Below are positions 6,781 through 15,268 of a stretch of DNA of 47,599 nucleotides, in pieces (the first letter of the stretch is position 1; every line of letters starts with the position of its first letter). The DNA lies in assembly GCA_947177415.1 (NCBI GenBank), contig CAMWUK010000018.1:1-47599 (forward strand), read 5' to 3'. The notes under the pieces are model-generated. The model had not been told where the DNA came from. It made no database searches and saw nothing but the letters and a program-made list of their open reading frames with translations. The DNA is from an uncultured Clostridiaceae bacterium. GTDB lineage: Bacteria; Bacillota; Clostridia; Lachnospirales; Lachnospiraceae. Position numbers and translations under genes: made by a program.

Positions 6781-7891
6781 TTTCAATAATGACATACTCT
6801 GCAGGGGCACTGGTTTTGATTGGAAACTTCCAACCAGCCAGCCCCGCTGTTACAATTGCTGTAAAGGAATCTCTTTTTGTTTCTCCATATATTGCATCTC
6901 CAAAAGGAATCACTTTTATAAGAAGATTAACAGGAAAAAGTTGACCTGCATGAGTATGACCAGATAACAATAAATCTGTTCCAAGTTTCTGGTTTATTTT
7001 ATATTCCAACGGCTGATGATCCAAAGTCATAATAAAATCCTCTTTATCTACTTCTTTATATAACTCCTCCAACGGCATACGGTATCCGTTTGAGGCATCC
7101 TCTCTTCCTACTAAAACCAAATCATTTGTAACTTGTATTTTTTCATCCCGTAATAAAGTTATCCCATTTTCAGATAAATTGCGTATAATATCCTCACTTG
7201 TAAAGGTAGGTTGTCCACTATATTTTTGCATGTCGTGATTGCCATAAACATAATATACTCCATATCTGCTCTTTATAGCTCCTAACACCTGAAATACTTG
7301 TTCCATATCCTGATAGGTTGTATTCTCGTCTACAATATCACCACAAAGGATTACCATATCCGGTTTCTGGTTTTCTACTTTTTCGCAGACTTCCTTCATT
7401 CCTTCCAGGTCAAGGGATATTCCAAAATGAATATCTGCAAATAATGCCACACGATAACCTTCCTTTGGAATATCTTTTTGTGTCTTAACTATGTAATTAG
7501 TTTGCACTACATGATACATATTCCAATAGCCATAACTAATCATAAGCATTGTTGCAATAATGGGTAAAACATAACACTTTTGTAACCTCCTCCAAATTTT
7601 AAAATCTTTATAACAGGATTTTGCTATTGCTTTTACCACCAGATCAATAAGTGAAAACACTAAAATAAATCCCATAAGATATAACAGAACCAATAACCCA
7701 ATGTTCCAAATGGTTGTACAAAACAAGATAATTGCCAGACCTATTATTAATAAAAGTAAAGTCACTTTTTTATTTTTTTGTTCTCCAAAAATCATCTCGA
7801 TTATATTTTTTATCATCTTGTAAAAAAAGATTGTCATTCCAAACAGAACCAACAATAAAACAAATAACATCATATAAAACCATATATTCAT
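6770..7891 (-). CDS. Membrane-bound metallophosphoesterase (YkuE/YaeI-like)
   Basis: 373 residues. Four or five N-terminal membrane helices (about 4-25, 42-61, 65-88, 107-125) precede a calcineurin-like phosphoesterase domain: FADIHFG (D153, H155), CGDIVDE (GD 184-185), YGNHDMQ (217-220) and SGHTHAGQ, which together form the dimetal site. Proteins of this type act on lipid-linked pyrophosphates such as UDP-diacylglucosamine or on wall lipids; which one is not visible. The C-terminus overlaps the convergent CapA gene by 11 bases, so no terminator lies between them. The spermidine-synthase-like gene is 29 bases upstream on the same strand, so they may be cotranscribed. Confidence 0.87.
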   Translation of the reverse strand: MNIWFYMMLFVLLLVLFGMTIFFYKMIKNIIEMIFGEQKNKKVTLLLLIIGLAIILFCTTIWNIGLLVLLYLMGFILVFSLIDLVVKAIAKSCYKDFKIWRRLQKCYVLPIIATMLMISYGYWNMYHVVQTNYIVKTQKDIPKEGYRVALFADIHFGISLDLEGMKEVCEKVENQKPDMVILCGDIVDENTTYQDMEQVFQVLGAIKSRYGVYYVYGNHDMQKYSGQPTFTSEDIIRNLSENGITLLRDEKIQVTNDLVLVGREDASNGYRMPLEELYKEVDKEDFIMTLDHQPLEYKINQKLGTDLLLSGHTHAGQLFPVNLLIKVIPFGDAIYGETKRDSFTAIVTAGLAGWKFPIKTSAPAEYVIIEIKN

Positions 7892-7920
7892 TTATGTCAT
7901 TCCTCCTTGTTATCTTAGAC

Positions 7921-9459
7921 TTATTCCCAGTTTCTTTCTGCTTCCATATAATAGGTAAGAAGCTGTGGTCTTGAAAGAGTGTTCGCATACAATGTATCTT
8001 TATTCACCATTTCATCTTTTCCAAAAGCAAATACACTTTTAAGCTGGTTTTGTTCTAAAAATTTTGTTTCCACTGTTAATTGTATCTTATCTACAGTAAC
8101 TTTACTTCTTGTTGCCAGTTGGAATCCCCAGTCCCCAAAAGAAGGAACTTGTACATGATATGGCATTACATAGAACCCTTCCCCCTCAATGGTTTTGTTG
8201 ATACACCAATACGCCTTTCCCGCAAAATACGGGCTGGTAGACTGTACCGTCATAACTCCTTCTTCTGTTAAACTATTCTTACAAAGCCGATAAAATAAGT
8301 CTGTATATAATTTATTCAAAGATTCATTGTTTGGGTCTGGCAAATCGACAATAATCACATCATATAAAGTCTTATTATTCTCTAAAAATTTATAAGCATC
8401 CTCGTTTACTACTTCTAGTTTTTTGCTATCTAAAGAACCCTTATTTAACTCCTTAATATCTTCATGGGTACGGCAAAGTTCTACCATGCGTTCATCTAAA
8501 TCTACCATAGTCACATGCTCTACATCTTGATACTTTAAAATTTCCCGAAGAGCCAGCCCATCTCCTCCTCCCAGAATGAGAATACGGTTATGTTTTTTTG
8601 CCACAGACATAGGAACATGTACTAAAGCCTCATGGTAACGGTATTCATCTACAGAAGAAAACTGAATATTCCCATCAATAAACAAACGGAGATCATCTTT
8701 GTGCTTTGTTACCACAATTTTCTGGTAAGGTGTCTGTTGGGATACTATCACTCTATCACGGTACAGACCATTTTCTACTTGTTTTGCAATATTTTCCGAA
8801 TAAAACACTCCAAACAACATAATCCCTAGTGAAAAAATTGCAATGGCTTTCCACATTAGTTCCTGTGCTACATATTTGTGATAACGAAATACAATCAATA
8901 AAGCAATTGCCAGATTTACACTACCAACCAAAAAAGTTGTGGCAAAATACCCAAGATGTGGCAAAAGCAACAACGGAAACAAAATAGATCCCACCAGTCC
9001 ACCAACATAATCAAAAGAGAAAATTGTGGATAAAGTTACCCTTAAATTGCTGGCATTCTCTTCTATAATACGGGTAAGTATTGGAATCTCAATTCCTACC
9101 AGAGTTCCAATTGCAAGAATCTCCATATACATCACCAACACATAAGATTCTAAATATATATTTGCCATAAAAAGTACCAGCGAACTGATACCTCCTAATA
9201 TACCAACTCCCACCTCCACAAATACAAACCAATCAAAAAGCTGCTTTTTTATAAATTTAGATAAAAATGAACCAATTCCCATAGCACACATATACAAGCC
9301 TATGGTAATTGAAAATTGTAAGATACTATCACCCACCAAGTAAGAACTAACCGCACTGATAATTAACTCATAACACATGGAACATCCCGAAATTATCAAT
9401 GTGGTAAACATCAATAACCGATATGGAAATCCTGTTTGTTTTTTCTTTTCTTTCTGCAT
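7921..9459 (-). CDS. Polyamine aminopropyltransferase-like protein with N-terminal membrane domain
   Basis: 512 residues. Six or seven membrane helices fill 12-220; the C-terminal half is a spermidine-synthase fold with the SAM-type loop LGGGDGLALRE (GGGDG 297-301), acidic VDLDERM (319-325), EDAYKFL, and VDLPDPN (371-377), where the catalytic Asp of spermidine synthases lies. Membrane-fused spermidine synthases are known next to DUF350 and DUF4178 genes, as here. The aminopropyl donor and acceptor are not shown, and a soluble speE/speD pair is absent from the window. Start chosen at the ATG 10 bases before the target duplication of element C2, which lies in its 5' region. Confidence 0.83.
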   Translation of the reverse strand: MQKEKKKQTGFPYRLLMFTTLIISGCSMCYELIISAVSSYLVGDSILQFSITIGLYMCAMGIGSFLSKFIKKQLFDWFVFVEVGVGILGGISSLVLFMANIYLESYVLVMYMEILAIGTLVGIEIPILTRIIEENASNLRVTLSTIFSFDYVGGLVGSILFPLLLLPHLGYFATTFLVGSVNLAIALLIVFRYHKYVAQELMWKAIAIFSLGIMLFGVFYSENIAKQVENGLYRDRVIVSQQTPYQKIVVTKHKDDLRLFIDGNIQFSSVDEYRYHEALVHVPMSVAKKHNRILILGGGDGLALREILKYQDVEHVTMVDLDERMVELCRTHEDIKELNKGSLDSKKLEVVNEDAYKFLENNKTLYDVIIVDLPDPNNESLNKLYTDLFYRLCKNSLTEEGVMTVQSTSPYFAGKAYWCINKTIEGEGFYVMPYHVQVPSFGDWGFQLATRSKVTVDKIQLTVETKFLEQNQLKSVFAFGKDEMVNKDTLYANTLSRPQLLTYYMEAERNWE

Positions 9460-9477
9460 TGTCCATCAAACCTTTCT

Positions 9478-9613
9478 GTAACAGTTCAGCCGAAGGCTGT
9501 CCTGTTACGGCTCACAGCAAGCTAACGCATGCAAATTGCTGTGAGCCACACTTAATTTACACTTTCATACGTCCCTGCACAGCAAGGTGTGCAAGGACTA
9601 CCTAAACTGTTAC
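9478..9613 (+). mobile_element. MITE-like element, family C copy 1
   Basis: Left hairpin GTAACAG...CTGTTAC (9478-9508), long hairpin GGCTCACAGCA...TGCTGTGAGCC, small hairpin with TGCACA-gcaag-gTGTGCA, right end CCTAAACTGTTAC. Exact 8-bp target duplication ACCTTTCT at 9470-9477 and 9614-9621. It lies between the aminopropyltransferase-like gene and the DUF350 gene. Confidence 0.9.
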
Positions 9614-9685
9614 ACCTTTCTACATAAAAAGTGCTGCCCTACTAACAATCATTACTTTGTTTGTTAGCAAAACAGCATCATCCAT

Positions 9686-10114
9686 TTAGTAAATTACACC
9701 ACTAATGATAATTGCCAAACCAATGAACAATCCACATACCATAATCCCTGCTGCCGGATTTCCTTCTCCAATTTCATTATTTAAGTCATATCTTCTGTGA
9801 AATGCATTAATAACTACATAACCAAGCATACAAAAAACCATACCGATTGCAAAATAAATTACACTGTTTAACAATCCATCCATGAATTTTTCTTCTAATT
9901 GAGCCACTACTGTTGGAGACATTATACAAGATTTCAGGATAATACCAACTGCAATGGATGCTCCAGCCATAATATATCCAACTGCTACATTCCTTTTCTT
10001 AATTTCCTCTGGGAAATTACAAGGAATTATCAAATCTATTAAGAATGTTCCAAAAATCATTAAAATAATCCCTACTACTGAATAAATTGCAACATTTAAA
10101 ATCTCTGCTAACAT
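9686..10114 (-). CDS. DUF350 family membrane protein
   Basis: 142 residues with four evenly spaced hydrophobic helices (about 6-28, 44-62, 80-102, 121-140), the DUF350 plan (YjfL of E. coli is the reference member). Its position between a DUF4178 gene and a membrane aminopropyltransferase fits a conserved neighbourhood in which DUF350 proteins occur with polyamine or glutathionylspermidine-related enzymes; in E. coli yjfL lies with an ATP-grasp gene. The molecular role of DUF350 is not known. RBS AAGGAGG upstream. Repeat element C2 separates it from the downstream gene. Confidence 0.8.
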   Translation of the reverse strand: MLAEILNVAIYSVVGIILMIFGTFLIDLIIPCNFPEEIKKRNVAVGYIMAGASIAVGIILKSCIMSPTVVAQLEEKFMDGLLNSVIYFAIGMVFCMLGYVVINAFHRRYDLNNEIGEGNPAAGIMVCGLFIGLAIIISGVIY

Positions 10115-10145
10115 ATCTTATCCTCCTTGTGTTCGTATTATTATC

Positions 10146-10173
10146 GTAACTGTTCAGAACCATGAACAGTTAC
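10146..10173. mobile_element. Solo 28-bp terminal hairpin with target duplication, family B type
   Basis: GTAACTGTTCA-gaacca-TGAACAGTTAC, identical to the left hairpin of family B. It is flanked by an exact 8-bp direct repeat TTATTATC (10138-10145 and 10174-10181). The duplication shows that a full insertion event took place here; the 28-bp remnant is best read as a deletion between the inner arm and the right repeat. It ends 11 bp from the DUF4178 stop codon. Confidence 0.85.
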
Positions 10174-10184
10174 TTATTATCTTC

Positions 10185-11318
10185 TTATTTTCCCGAACTG
10201 GTTCCTCCACCAGAGCTTCTTCTTCTTGCTATACTGCTTTGTCTTACACTGGATGCATAACTCTTGTATGTATCTGTAGTTGATGTCACTGTCGTATCAT
10301 CATAACCAGTGTAACTGTCTCTTTTCTTAGAATATCTATCTTTATCAGAACTGTAACCTCTGGAATAATAAAATCTTCTAAAATAACGTCCTGTTCCCAT
10401 TCTGCAGCGATATGGAGTATTACTGCTGCAATATGCATAAGAACGTTCACTAATCTGTACTAATGTCTCATTATCTGAACTGGTATAAATCAGACAATAC
10501 TCATTGTCTGTTAAAATGGCTATGGAGTCATCCTCATCTTCTGTGTTTTGCTGCACATCTTCTACATCACCTTCCACCGCCTGAATAATATCTCTTGCAG
10601 TGGCATCCAAGTTATAGGTACTTACATATACATCTGCCTTTTCTGCTGTATCTAAATCTGATGTAACAGAGGTTCTATATGTATAAATGGAGGAGGCACT
10701 TTCTATATATTTTTTTACAGAATTATTTTTCCAAAAAATCTTACCAACAGCAAATAAAAGTATAAAAACAACAATTAAAACATATATAGTTATTAACTTT
10801 CCTATATTTCCTTTTATTGCACTTGATACAACAGAAGAACTACCATAACTTCCTACATTCTCTCCCTGACCTCTCTTCATCAGTTTGATATCTTCTTTAT
10901 CTACATAATAACCAGTAGAATATTCCCGCCCGTCAGACCATTCCTCAATAGATATAATCTTTTCTGTGGTTTTGTCTTCATATTCCCAATATTTTGCCTT
11001 TTCTCCTGCATCTACATCTAGATGTTTTCCCTGATAGTTTGTAACAATCTGTACCCCCGAATCTACTTCCCTATATCCGGCAGCAGCAATTCCTTTTTCA
11101 CTAAATCTATCCTGATAACGCTCCATTTGATACATGGCATATTCCTGATAAACTTCATCCACAGAAAGCCAGAATTCCCGGTAGGTTCCTTCTTCCATAA
11201 GCCGGTATTCTTTCCAATAACTTCCATCCTGTGCATTTTTGTAGGAAACGATACCATTTACATGATATACTCTATCTTCTATCTGTATCACATCTTGTAA
11301 GAAAAAATTAAGTTCCAA
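10185..11318 (-). CDS. DUF4178 family protein
   Basis: 377 residues. The N-terminal ~150 residues form a beta-rich domain (VIQIEDRVYHVNGIVSY, YREFWLSVDE, KHLDVDAG), the DUF4178 pattern. One membrane helix follows (about 176-192), then a low-complexity tail rich in Ser, Tyr and Arg (from about 300) ending SSGGGTSSGK. The hydrophilic half probably carries a signal-sensing or adhesive role, but no enzyme motif is visible. It heads a same-strand run DUF4178-DUF350-aminopropyltransferase, a known association related to DUF2491/YjfK-YjfL in E. coli. Start ATG 48 bases downstream of TraX. Confidence 0.75.
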   Translation of the reverse strand: MELNFFLQDVIQIEDRVYHVNGIVSYKNAQDGSYWKEYRLMEEGTYREFWLSVDEVYQEYAMYQMERYQDRFSEKGIAAAGYREVDSGVQIVTNYQGKHLDVDAGEKAKYWEYEDKTTEKIISIEEWSDGREYSTGYYVDKEDIKLMKRGQGENVGSYGSSSVVSSAIKGNIGKLITIYVLIVVFILLFAVGKIFWKNNSVKKYIESASSIYTYRTSVTSDLDTAEKADVYVSTYNLDATARDIIQAVEGDVEDVQQNTEDEDDSIAILTDNEYCLIYTSSDNETLVQISERSYAYCSSNTPYRCRMGTGRYFRRFYYSRGYSSDKDRYSKKRDSYTGYDDTTVTSTTDTYKSYASSVRQSSIARRRSSGGGTSSGK

Positions 11319-11365
11319 TCCCAGATTCCTCCTTCTTCTCTAATCCGTATCTTCTCTCCTTCTAT

Positions 11366-12076
11366 CTAACCCCAGAAGTTATAGTAACTGTAGAGCCACC
11401 ATAAAAGAATTAAATGTGTTGGATAGAATATATAAAAGAAATATTTTATCTGTCTTCCTCTTTCTCCGTTGTAAAAATGTATAGGAATAAAAGCCAGTAA
11501 TGCCACAATTTCCAGTACACTTCCAGCTAGCAGAAGCATCAAAATGGCAGACAAAATACATCCCAGTTCATTACCCCTGAATATATATAACCCTGCAATC
11601 AAAAGAACTCCAGCACCACCATAATCCGTATGAAGAAATTCTGCAAGCAGCAGTATTCCACAAGCCAACACTCTCCCTGTCCAAATACTTTCCTTAAAGT
11701 GTTCCATAACAGCTATTGCAAACACTCCTAATGTAAGAGAAAAAAATACATTTTGACCTGTCCAGTCCATCCAGCTATGTCTTAGTGCAATATCAAAAGG
11801 TATTTCGGAAATAATTGCAAAGATAAACAATCTCACTCCATATTTCATGCGGTTACTGGTATGCACATATCCTTCTACTAAAAGGAAACAGAAAATAGGA
11901 AATGCCAGTCTTCCAATTCCTCTTAATACCCAATAGGGTATCATGCTATGAAAACATGTAATAATTTCACTTCCAAAGACTGCCGCACTATGATCAATCA
12001 GCATAGTGATTATCGCAATCCACTTTAAACCTGCCCCACTAATTCCTCTTGTTTTTACTGCATTATCCATTCTCAT
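11366..12076 (-). CDS. TraX family membrane protein
   Basis: 236 residues with about seven membrane helices. The N-terminus GISGAGLKWIAIITMLIDHS and the later RLAFPIFCFLLVEGY and SEIPFD segments are typical of TraX, an integral-membrane acyltransferase-like family named after F-pilin acetylation. In Clostridia TraX homologues are chromosomal and unrelated to conjugation; none of the neighbours is a transfer gene. The start overlaps the end of the sigma-like gene by 14 bases, so the two are translationally coupled. Confidence 0.85.
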   Translation of the reverse strand: MRMDNAVKTRGISGAGLKWIAIITMLIDHSAAVFGSEIITCFHSMIPYWVLRGIGRLAFPIFCFLLVEGYVHTSNRMKYGVRLFIFAIISEIPFDIALRHSWMDWTGQNVFFSLTLGVFAIAVMEHFKESIWTGRVLACGILLLAEFLHTDYGGAGVLLIAGLYIFRGNELGCILSAILMLLLAGSVLEIVALLAFIPIHFYNGERGRQIKYFFYIFYPTHLILLWWLYSYYNFWG

Positions 12077-12848
12077 TTCCCACCTTTACCGCATCAAGAG
12101 ATAAAGATAAGATATCCTTAACCTCCTCTATCGGAATCTTAGTGTAATCAGATAATTCCTTTACAGTTGCCACACGCCCCATATCCTCTGCTAATACTTT
12201 TGCTGCCTCACTAATCAGGCTGGTCTTTGCAACCATGGCAGTTTCCCAGTCATTTTCCCCTACTTCTTCATCAATAACAGTTACCATTGCCATTTTTATA
12301 TGTTCTTGTAGAAATGCGTCTGCATCCTCTATATTGGATATTGTAGTTACTTCTTCTAATCCCTGCAATAATCCCAGATTACCCTCCTGAATTAAATCTT
12401 CCATAAGCAGTCCTTTGTCTTTATAGTTCTTTGCTATCTCTACTACTACAGGCAAATATCCCTCCACTAGCTTATTCTTTGCTTCTTGGTCCTTATTTTG
12501 CAATGCCAGAAAAAGAGATGTTCTCTCCCCTTCGCTTAGTCCACTAATTTCCTCTAATTCTTTCATATAGATAGATAAGGCAACTGGACGGTCTTCTTTT
12601 TTTGGCTCTATTGTTTCCTCTTTCTCTTCTGATTTCGGATACTCTTTATGCACAAAACCTGGTATTTGTACTCCATTTTCACCTAAGTATTGATAAATAT
12701 GTTGATACTGACTCTCCGCTAAATCCATCCCTGCAAAATAATCCTTGATCTCTTCTTTTGTAATCTGGTTCTCCTGAACTTTCGCTACTTCTGTAATTGC
12801 TATCAGCATTTCCATAAATTTACTCTTATCTAACATATCATTACTCAC
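12063..12848 (-). CDS. Sigma-70-like protein lacking the promoter-reading regions
   Basis: 261 residues. Residues 7-62 resemble the helical region 1.1 fold; 91-125 resemble region 1.2; 126-165 (KLVEGYLPVVVEIAKNY, LMEDLIQEGNLGLLQGLEE) match regions 2.1-2.2, which bind the RNA polymerase clamp. The following region 2.3-2.4, normally Y/W-rich and used for -10 melting, is replaced by an acidic helix with no aromatic cluster. A region-3-like helix-turn-helix (about 212-247) follows, and region 4 is absent. It is therefore a core-binding candidate unlikely to read promoters in the normal way: a degenerate sigma, a sigma competitor or a specialised partner. It is coupled to traX. Confidence 0.7.
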   Translation of the reverse strand: MSNDMLDKSKFMEMLIAITEVAKVQENQITKEEIKDYFAGMDLAESQYQHIYQYLGENGVQIPGFVHKEYPKSEEKEETIEPKKEDRPVALSIYMKELEEISGLSEGERTSLFLALQNKDQEAKNKLVEGYLPVVVEIAKNYKDKGLLMEDLIQEGNLGLLQGLEEVTTISNIEDADAFLQEHIKMAMVTVIDEEVGENDWETAMVAKTSLISEAAKVLAEDMGRVATVKELSDYTKIPIEEVKDILSLSLDAVKVGNENG

Positions 12849-12892
12849 TTTCTTTTATAGTGGTTCCTGCATCAGCAGACACACTCTTTCCA

Positions 12893-13047
12893 TGCCTGAA
12901 CTGTTACAAACAGGTATCTATATTATACAAATATGTAAGTAAAACCGCAAGTAAAGCTTTTGTAATCTATATGTTTCCCTTTTTGGTGTTAAGCTGTAAT
13001 AATTACGATTAAACGTATCTGTTCAGGTACTGAACAGATACGTTTAA
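12893..13047. repeat. Relic repeat end and a 17-bp palindrome
   Basis: At 12893-12906 a lone CCTGAACTGTTAC end matches the right end of family C. At 13009-13047 TTAAACGTATCTGTTCA pairs perfectly with TGAACAGATACGTTTAA around GGTAC, a hairpin resembling the terminal stem with one changed pair (GTATC for GTAAC) and a longer arm. This 290-bp gap also holds the terminator at 13068-13100 and nothing else recognisable. Confidence 0.55.
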
Positions 13048-13067
13048 AATATAATTATCCATGCAGC

Positions 13068-13100
13068 AAAAGGGACTGTTAAAAATTTAACAGTCCCTTT
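13068..13100 (-). terminator. Terminator of the ECF/anti-sigma operon
   Basis: AAAGGGACTGTTAAA pairs with TTTAACAGTCCCTTT around a very short loop, about 38 bp past the anti-sigma stop on the minus strand. The flanking A and T runs make it usable in both directions. Confidence 0.75.
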
Positions 13101-13137
13101 CTACATACTCTTATCCAGCTCATTAAAAACTCTTTTC

Positions 13138-14298
13138 CTATTTCTTTTCACTATAATGATATACTTTTAATGTTACTGTTCCGTCATCATTTAATGTATA
13201 AGTGTCTATATATACATCATCCTCTGTATCCCCATTCACTATTGAAGAAACAATAGTTTCACCAGCTTTTTTCCCTTCAAAATAGTCTTTCACTAAAAAT
13301 TGCCCTTTTCCGACTGAGCTACTATTTCCCAATTTATATGCAGAAGAGTGAGCTATGCCATCTTTATCTGGTGTAAGTGTCTGTGTCAATTCCTCTAATA
13401 AATCCGCGTTTTTTTCAACTTCTTTGCTGTCCCATTCAGAGACTTTATCCATCAATGTATTTTTAAGTGCATCTGTTTCTTCTGTATCATCATCTGAGGT
13501 CATTGCTTCTTCCATTTCCTTCAAATATTTTTCTGCTGCTTTAGGGTCTGCCTTACTTTTATCAATTGGCAGATTAAACAAGCCATTAATGCCTTTGTAA
13601 GATTCATTTCTTGTAATCTCTCCTGTTTTCTCATTATACTGATAATTATCGGAACCAGGAACACTATCAGATACAGAAATATATAATCCTTTGTCTGCAA
13701 ACATTTCCACACTATCACATTCTGTAATTCTATACTCAATTCCGTTTTCTATTGTCGCTGAACTTCCACCTCCCATTGTATAAACATTACATTGCCATGG
13801 TTTTAATCCCTTAACTAATGGAGACACAATTACATCTGAAGATTTTTCAAAATCTATTGGTGTACCATCAACATTTTCAATGGCAGTTACCACATAGGTC
13901 TTGCTTTCATTCAACCCTCCTTCAACTACAAACTTACTTAAATCCTTTCCTGATACAATACCAAGTACAGTAATTTTCAAATCTCCATAGGTCTGGCTTT
14001 CATTAACGGTAATAGCATCTTTGCTTTTAAATGCCTCCATAAGACCTTCGTCCTCCATTACTTCTGCTACCTTATCTGGTGTCAGATAGTTCCATGCTGC
14101 CAGTACACTCACAGAACCAACGGAAAGTGCAAGTGCTGTTGCAAATGCTGCTGCGGGTATTCTTCTTTTTAATTTCTTATCCATATTATTAGTCTCCTTT
14201 GCTCTTCTTAATATTTTCTGGTTCAACCATTCACTTGGTTCTTTGTCTGGAGAAAGGGCTTCTTGTAATATCTGATCCAATTCTTTATTATGTTTCAT
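13138..14298 (-). CDS. Membrane-anchored anti-sigma-like protein (DUF4179 type)
   Basis: 386 residues. A cytoplasmic N-terminus of ~45 residues (MKHNKELDQILQEALSPDKE) precedes one membrane helix (46-69) and a long extracytoplasmic part rich in beta segments and a Lys/Glu-rich stretch (about 245-305). This is the usual plan of DUF4179 proteins encoded directly after an ECF sigma factor. The start overlaps the end of the sigma gene by 11 bases, supporting co-translation and an anti-sigma role. The sensing ligand is unknown. The same arrangement recurs at 26820-28446 with a different sensor domain. Confidence 0.75.
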   Translation of the reverse strand: MKHNKELDQILQEALSPDKEPSEWLNQKILRRAKETNNMDKKLKRRIPAAAFATALALSVGSVSVLAAWNYLTPDKVAEVMEDEGLMEAFKSKDAITVNESQTYGDLKITVLGIVSGKDLSKFVVEGGLNESKTYVVTAIENVDGTPIDFEKSSDVIVSPLVKGLKPWQCNVYTMGGGSSATIENGIEYRITECDSVEMFADKGLYISVSDSVPGSDNYQYNEKTGEITRNESYKGINGLFNLPIDKSKADPKAAEKYLKEMEEAMTSDDDTEETDALKNTLMDKVSEWDSKEVEKNADLLEELTQTLTPDKDGIAHSSAYKLGNSSSVGKGQFLVKDYFEGKKAGETIVSSIVNGDTEDDVYIDTYTLNDDGTVTLKVYHYSEKK

Positions 14299-14815
14299 CT
14301 AAAACAACCTCCAATTCTTGCTTTAACAATTTTCTTGCTTTATGCAGCCTGCTTTTTACAGTTCCTTCCGGAAGCTTCATAATTTTTCCAATCTGTCCAA
14401 TTGAAAATTCAAGGGTATAGAACAGATACACTGGAATACGATATTTTTCATCTAATCTGTCTACTGCCTTTTTTACTTCTTCCTTCCATTCTTTTTCAAG
14501 AACAATATCCTCCGCAGACCCTTCTTTTCCTGATTCTTCACTCACAGCTTCTTCCACTAATTCCACCGTTCCTGCAATCCTCTTTCGCCAAGCAAACTTT
14601 CGTTTCCTGTTTTTCCAAATACGTAAAGCGATAGAAACGAAATAACTTTTGGGATTCCTTCTATAGTCAATCTTTTCTCCCAGTTCTAATGCTTTTAAAA
14701 AGGTATCCTGATAAAGATCTTCTGCTTCCTGTCTATTGCGAGTAATCTGGCTGCAAAACGAGTAAATCTCTTTTCCATACTCATTGATGCATTGCTCTAG
14801 CTGTATCATATCCAT
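14288..14815 (-). CDS. ECF RNA polymerase sigma factor
   Basis: 175 residues. Region 2 (about 8-75) contains ITRNRQEAEDLYQDTFLKAL and the aromatic PKSYFVSIALRIWKNRKRK; region 4 (about 118-168) contains DEKYRIPVYLFYTLEFS, IGKIMKLPEGTVKSRLHKAR, a classic region-4 helix-turn-helix. No extra C-terminal domain. It is coupled with the downstream anti-sigma gene, which presumably holds it at the membrane until a signal arrives. The target regulon is not visible; autoregulation would be usual. Confidence 0.9.
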   Translation of the reverse strand: MDMIQLEQCINEYGKEIYSFCSQITRNRQEAEDLYQDTFLKALELGEKIDYRRNPKSYFVSIALRIWKNRKRKFAWRKRIAGTVELVEEAVSEESGKEGSAEDIVLEKEWKEEVKKAVDRLDEKYRIPVYLFYTLEFSIGQIGKIMKLPEGTVKSRLHKARKLLKQELEVVLDET

Positions 14816-14981
14816 ATTTTCTTTTCACCACCATATTCAAGACGTCTTTCCTAAGGCTTTTCTTTGCCCTTCACTTATACATTGTAATAACTTTAAAATA
14901 GGTTCACAAGAAAATGAAAAAATGTAAAGTATTTTCTTTTTTCTTGATTTATGGTATACTAGAGAACAAGAATATACCGAG

Positions 14982-15148
14982 ATTATTCACGGCCTTAAGC
15001 ATGAACTAAGTCTTATGTAAGCCGAAGGCTTACAAGTAAAGACTTATTCATGCTTAATAGGTCAATTGACGATGATTGCAGACAGGTGACGCTGTCAAGC
15101 GGCTCCTAGCTGCGATAGCAGCGGTCTGCAATATAAGTCGTGAATAAT
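14982..15148 (+). other. Large structured leader element upstream of carbamate kinase
   Basis: A closing stem ATTATTCACG (14982-14991) / CGTGAATAAT (15139-15148) encloses two compound hairpins: AAGCATGAA-ct-AAGTCTT...AAGACTT-a-TTCATGCTT capped by GTAAGCC-gaa-GGCTTAC, and TTGCAGAC...GTCTGCAA holding GCTGC-gat-AGCAGC. It lies between a possible -10 (TATACT near 14955-14960) and the carbamate kinase start. It could be a cis-regulatory RNA or a further structured mobile repeat; there is one copy here and no clear 8-bp flank duplication. Confidence 0.5.
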
Positions 15149-15268
15149 TGAGGATATATGTTATAGTTCAGACATGCAAAAGTATATGTGCAAGGTTCTA
15201 GCTAAAAAGAGTGAATATATACAAATTAATAAATAAGAGAAAATAAAAAGAAAAGAGAGGTATTGATT

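Noticed and set aside
11366-12076. TraX as a sign of a conjugative element
   Set aside because: No relaxase, type IV secretion, integrase or attachment site is found; chromosomal TraX homologues are common.
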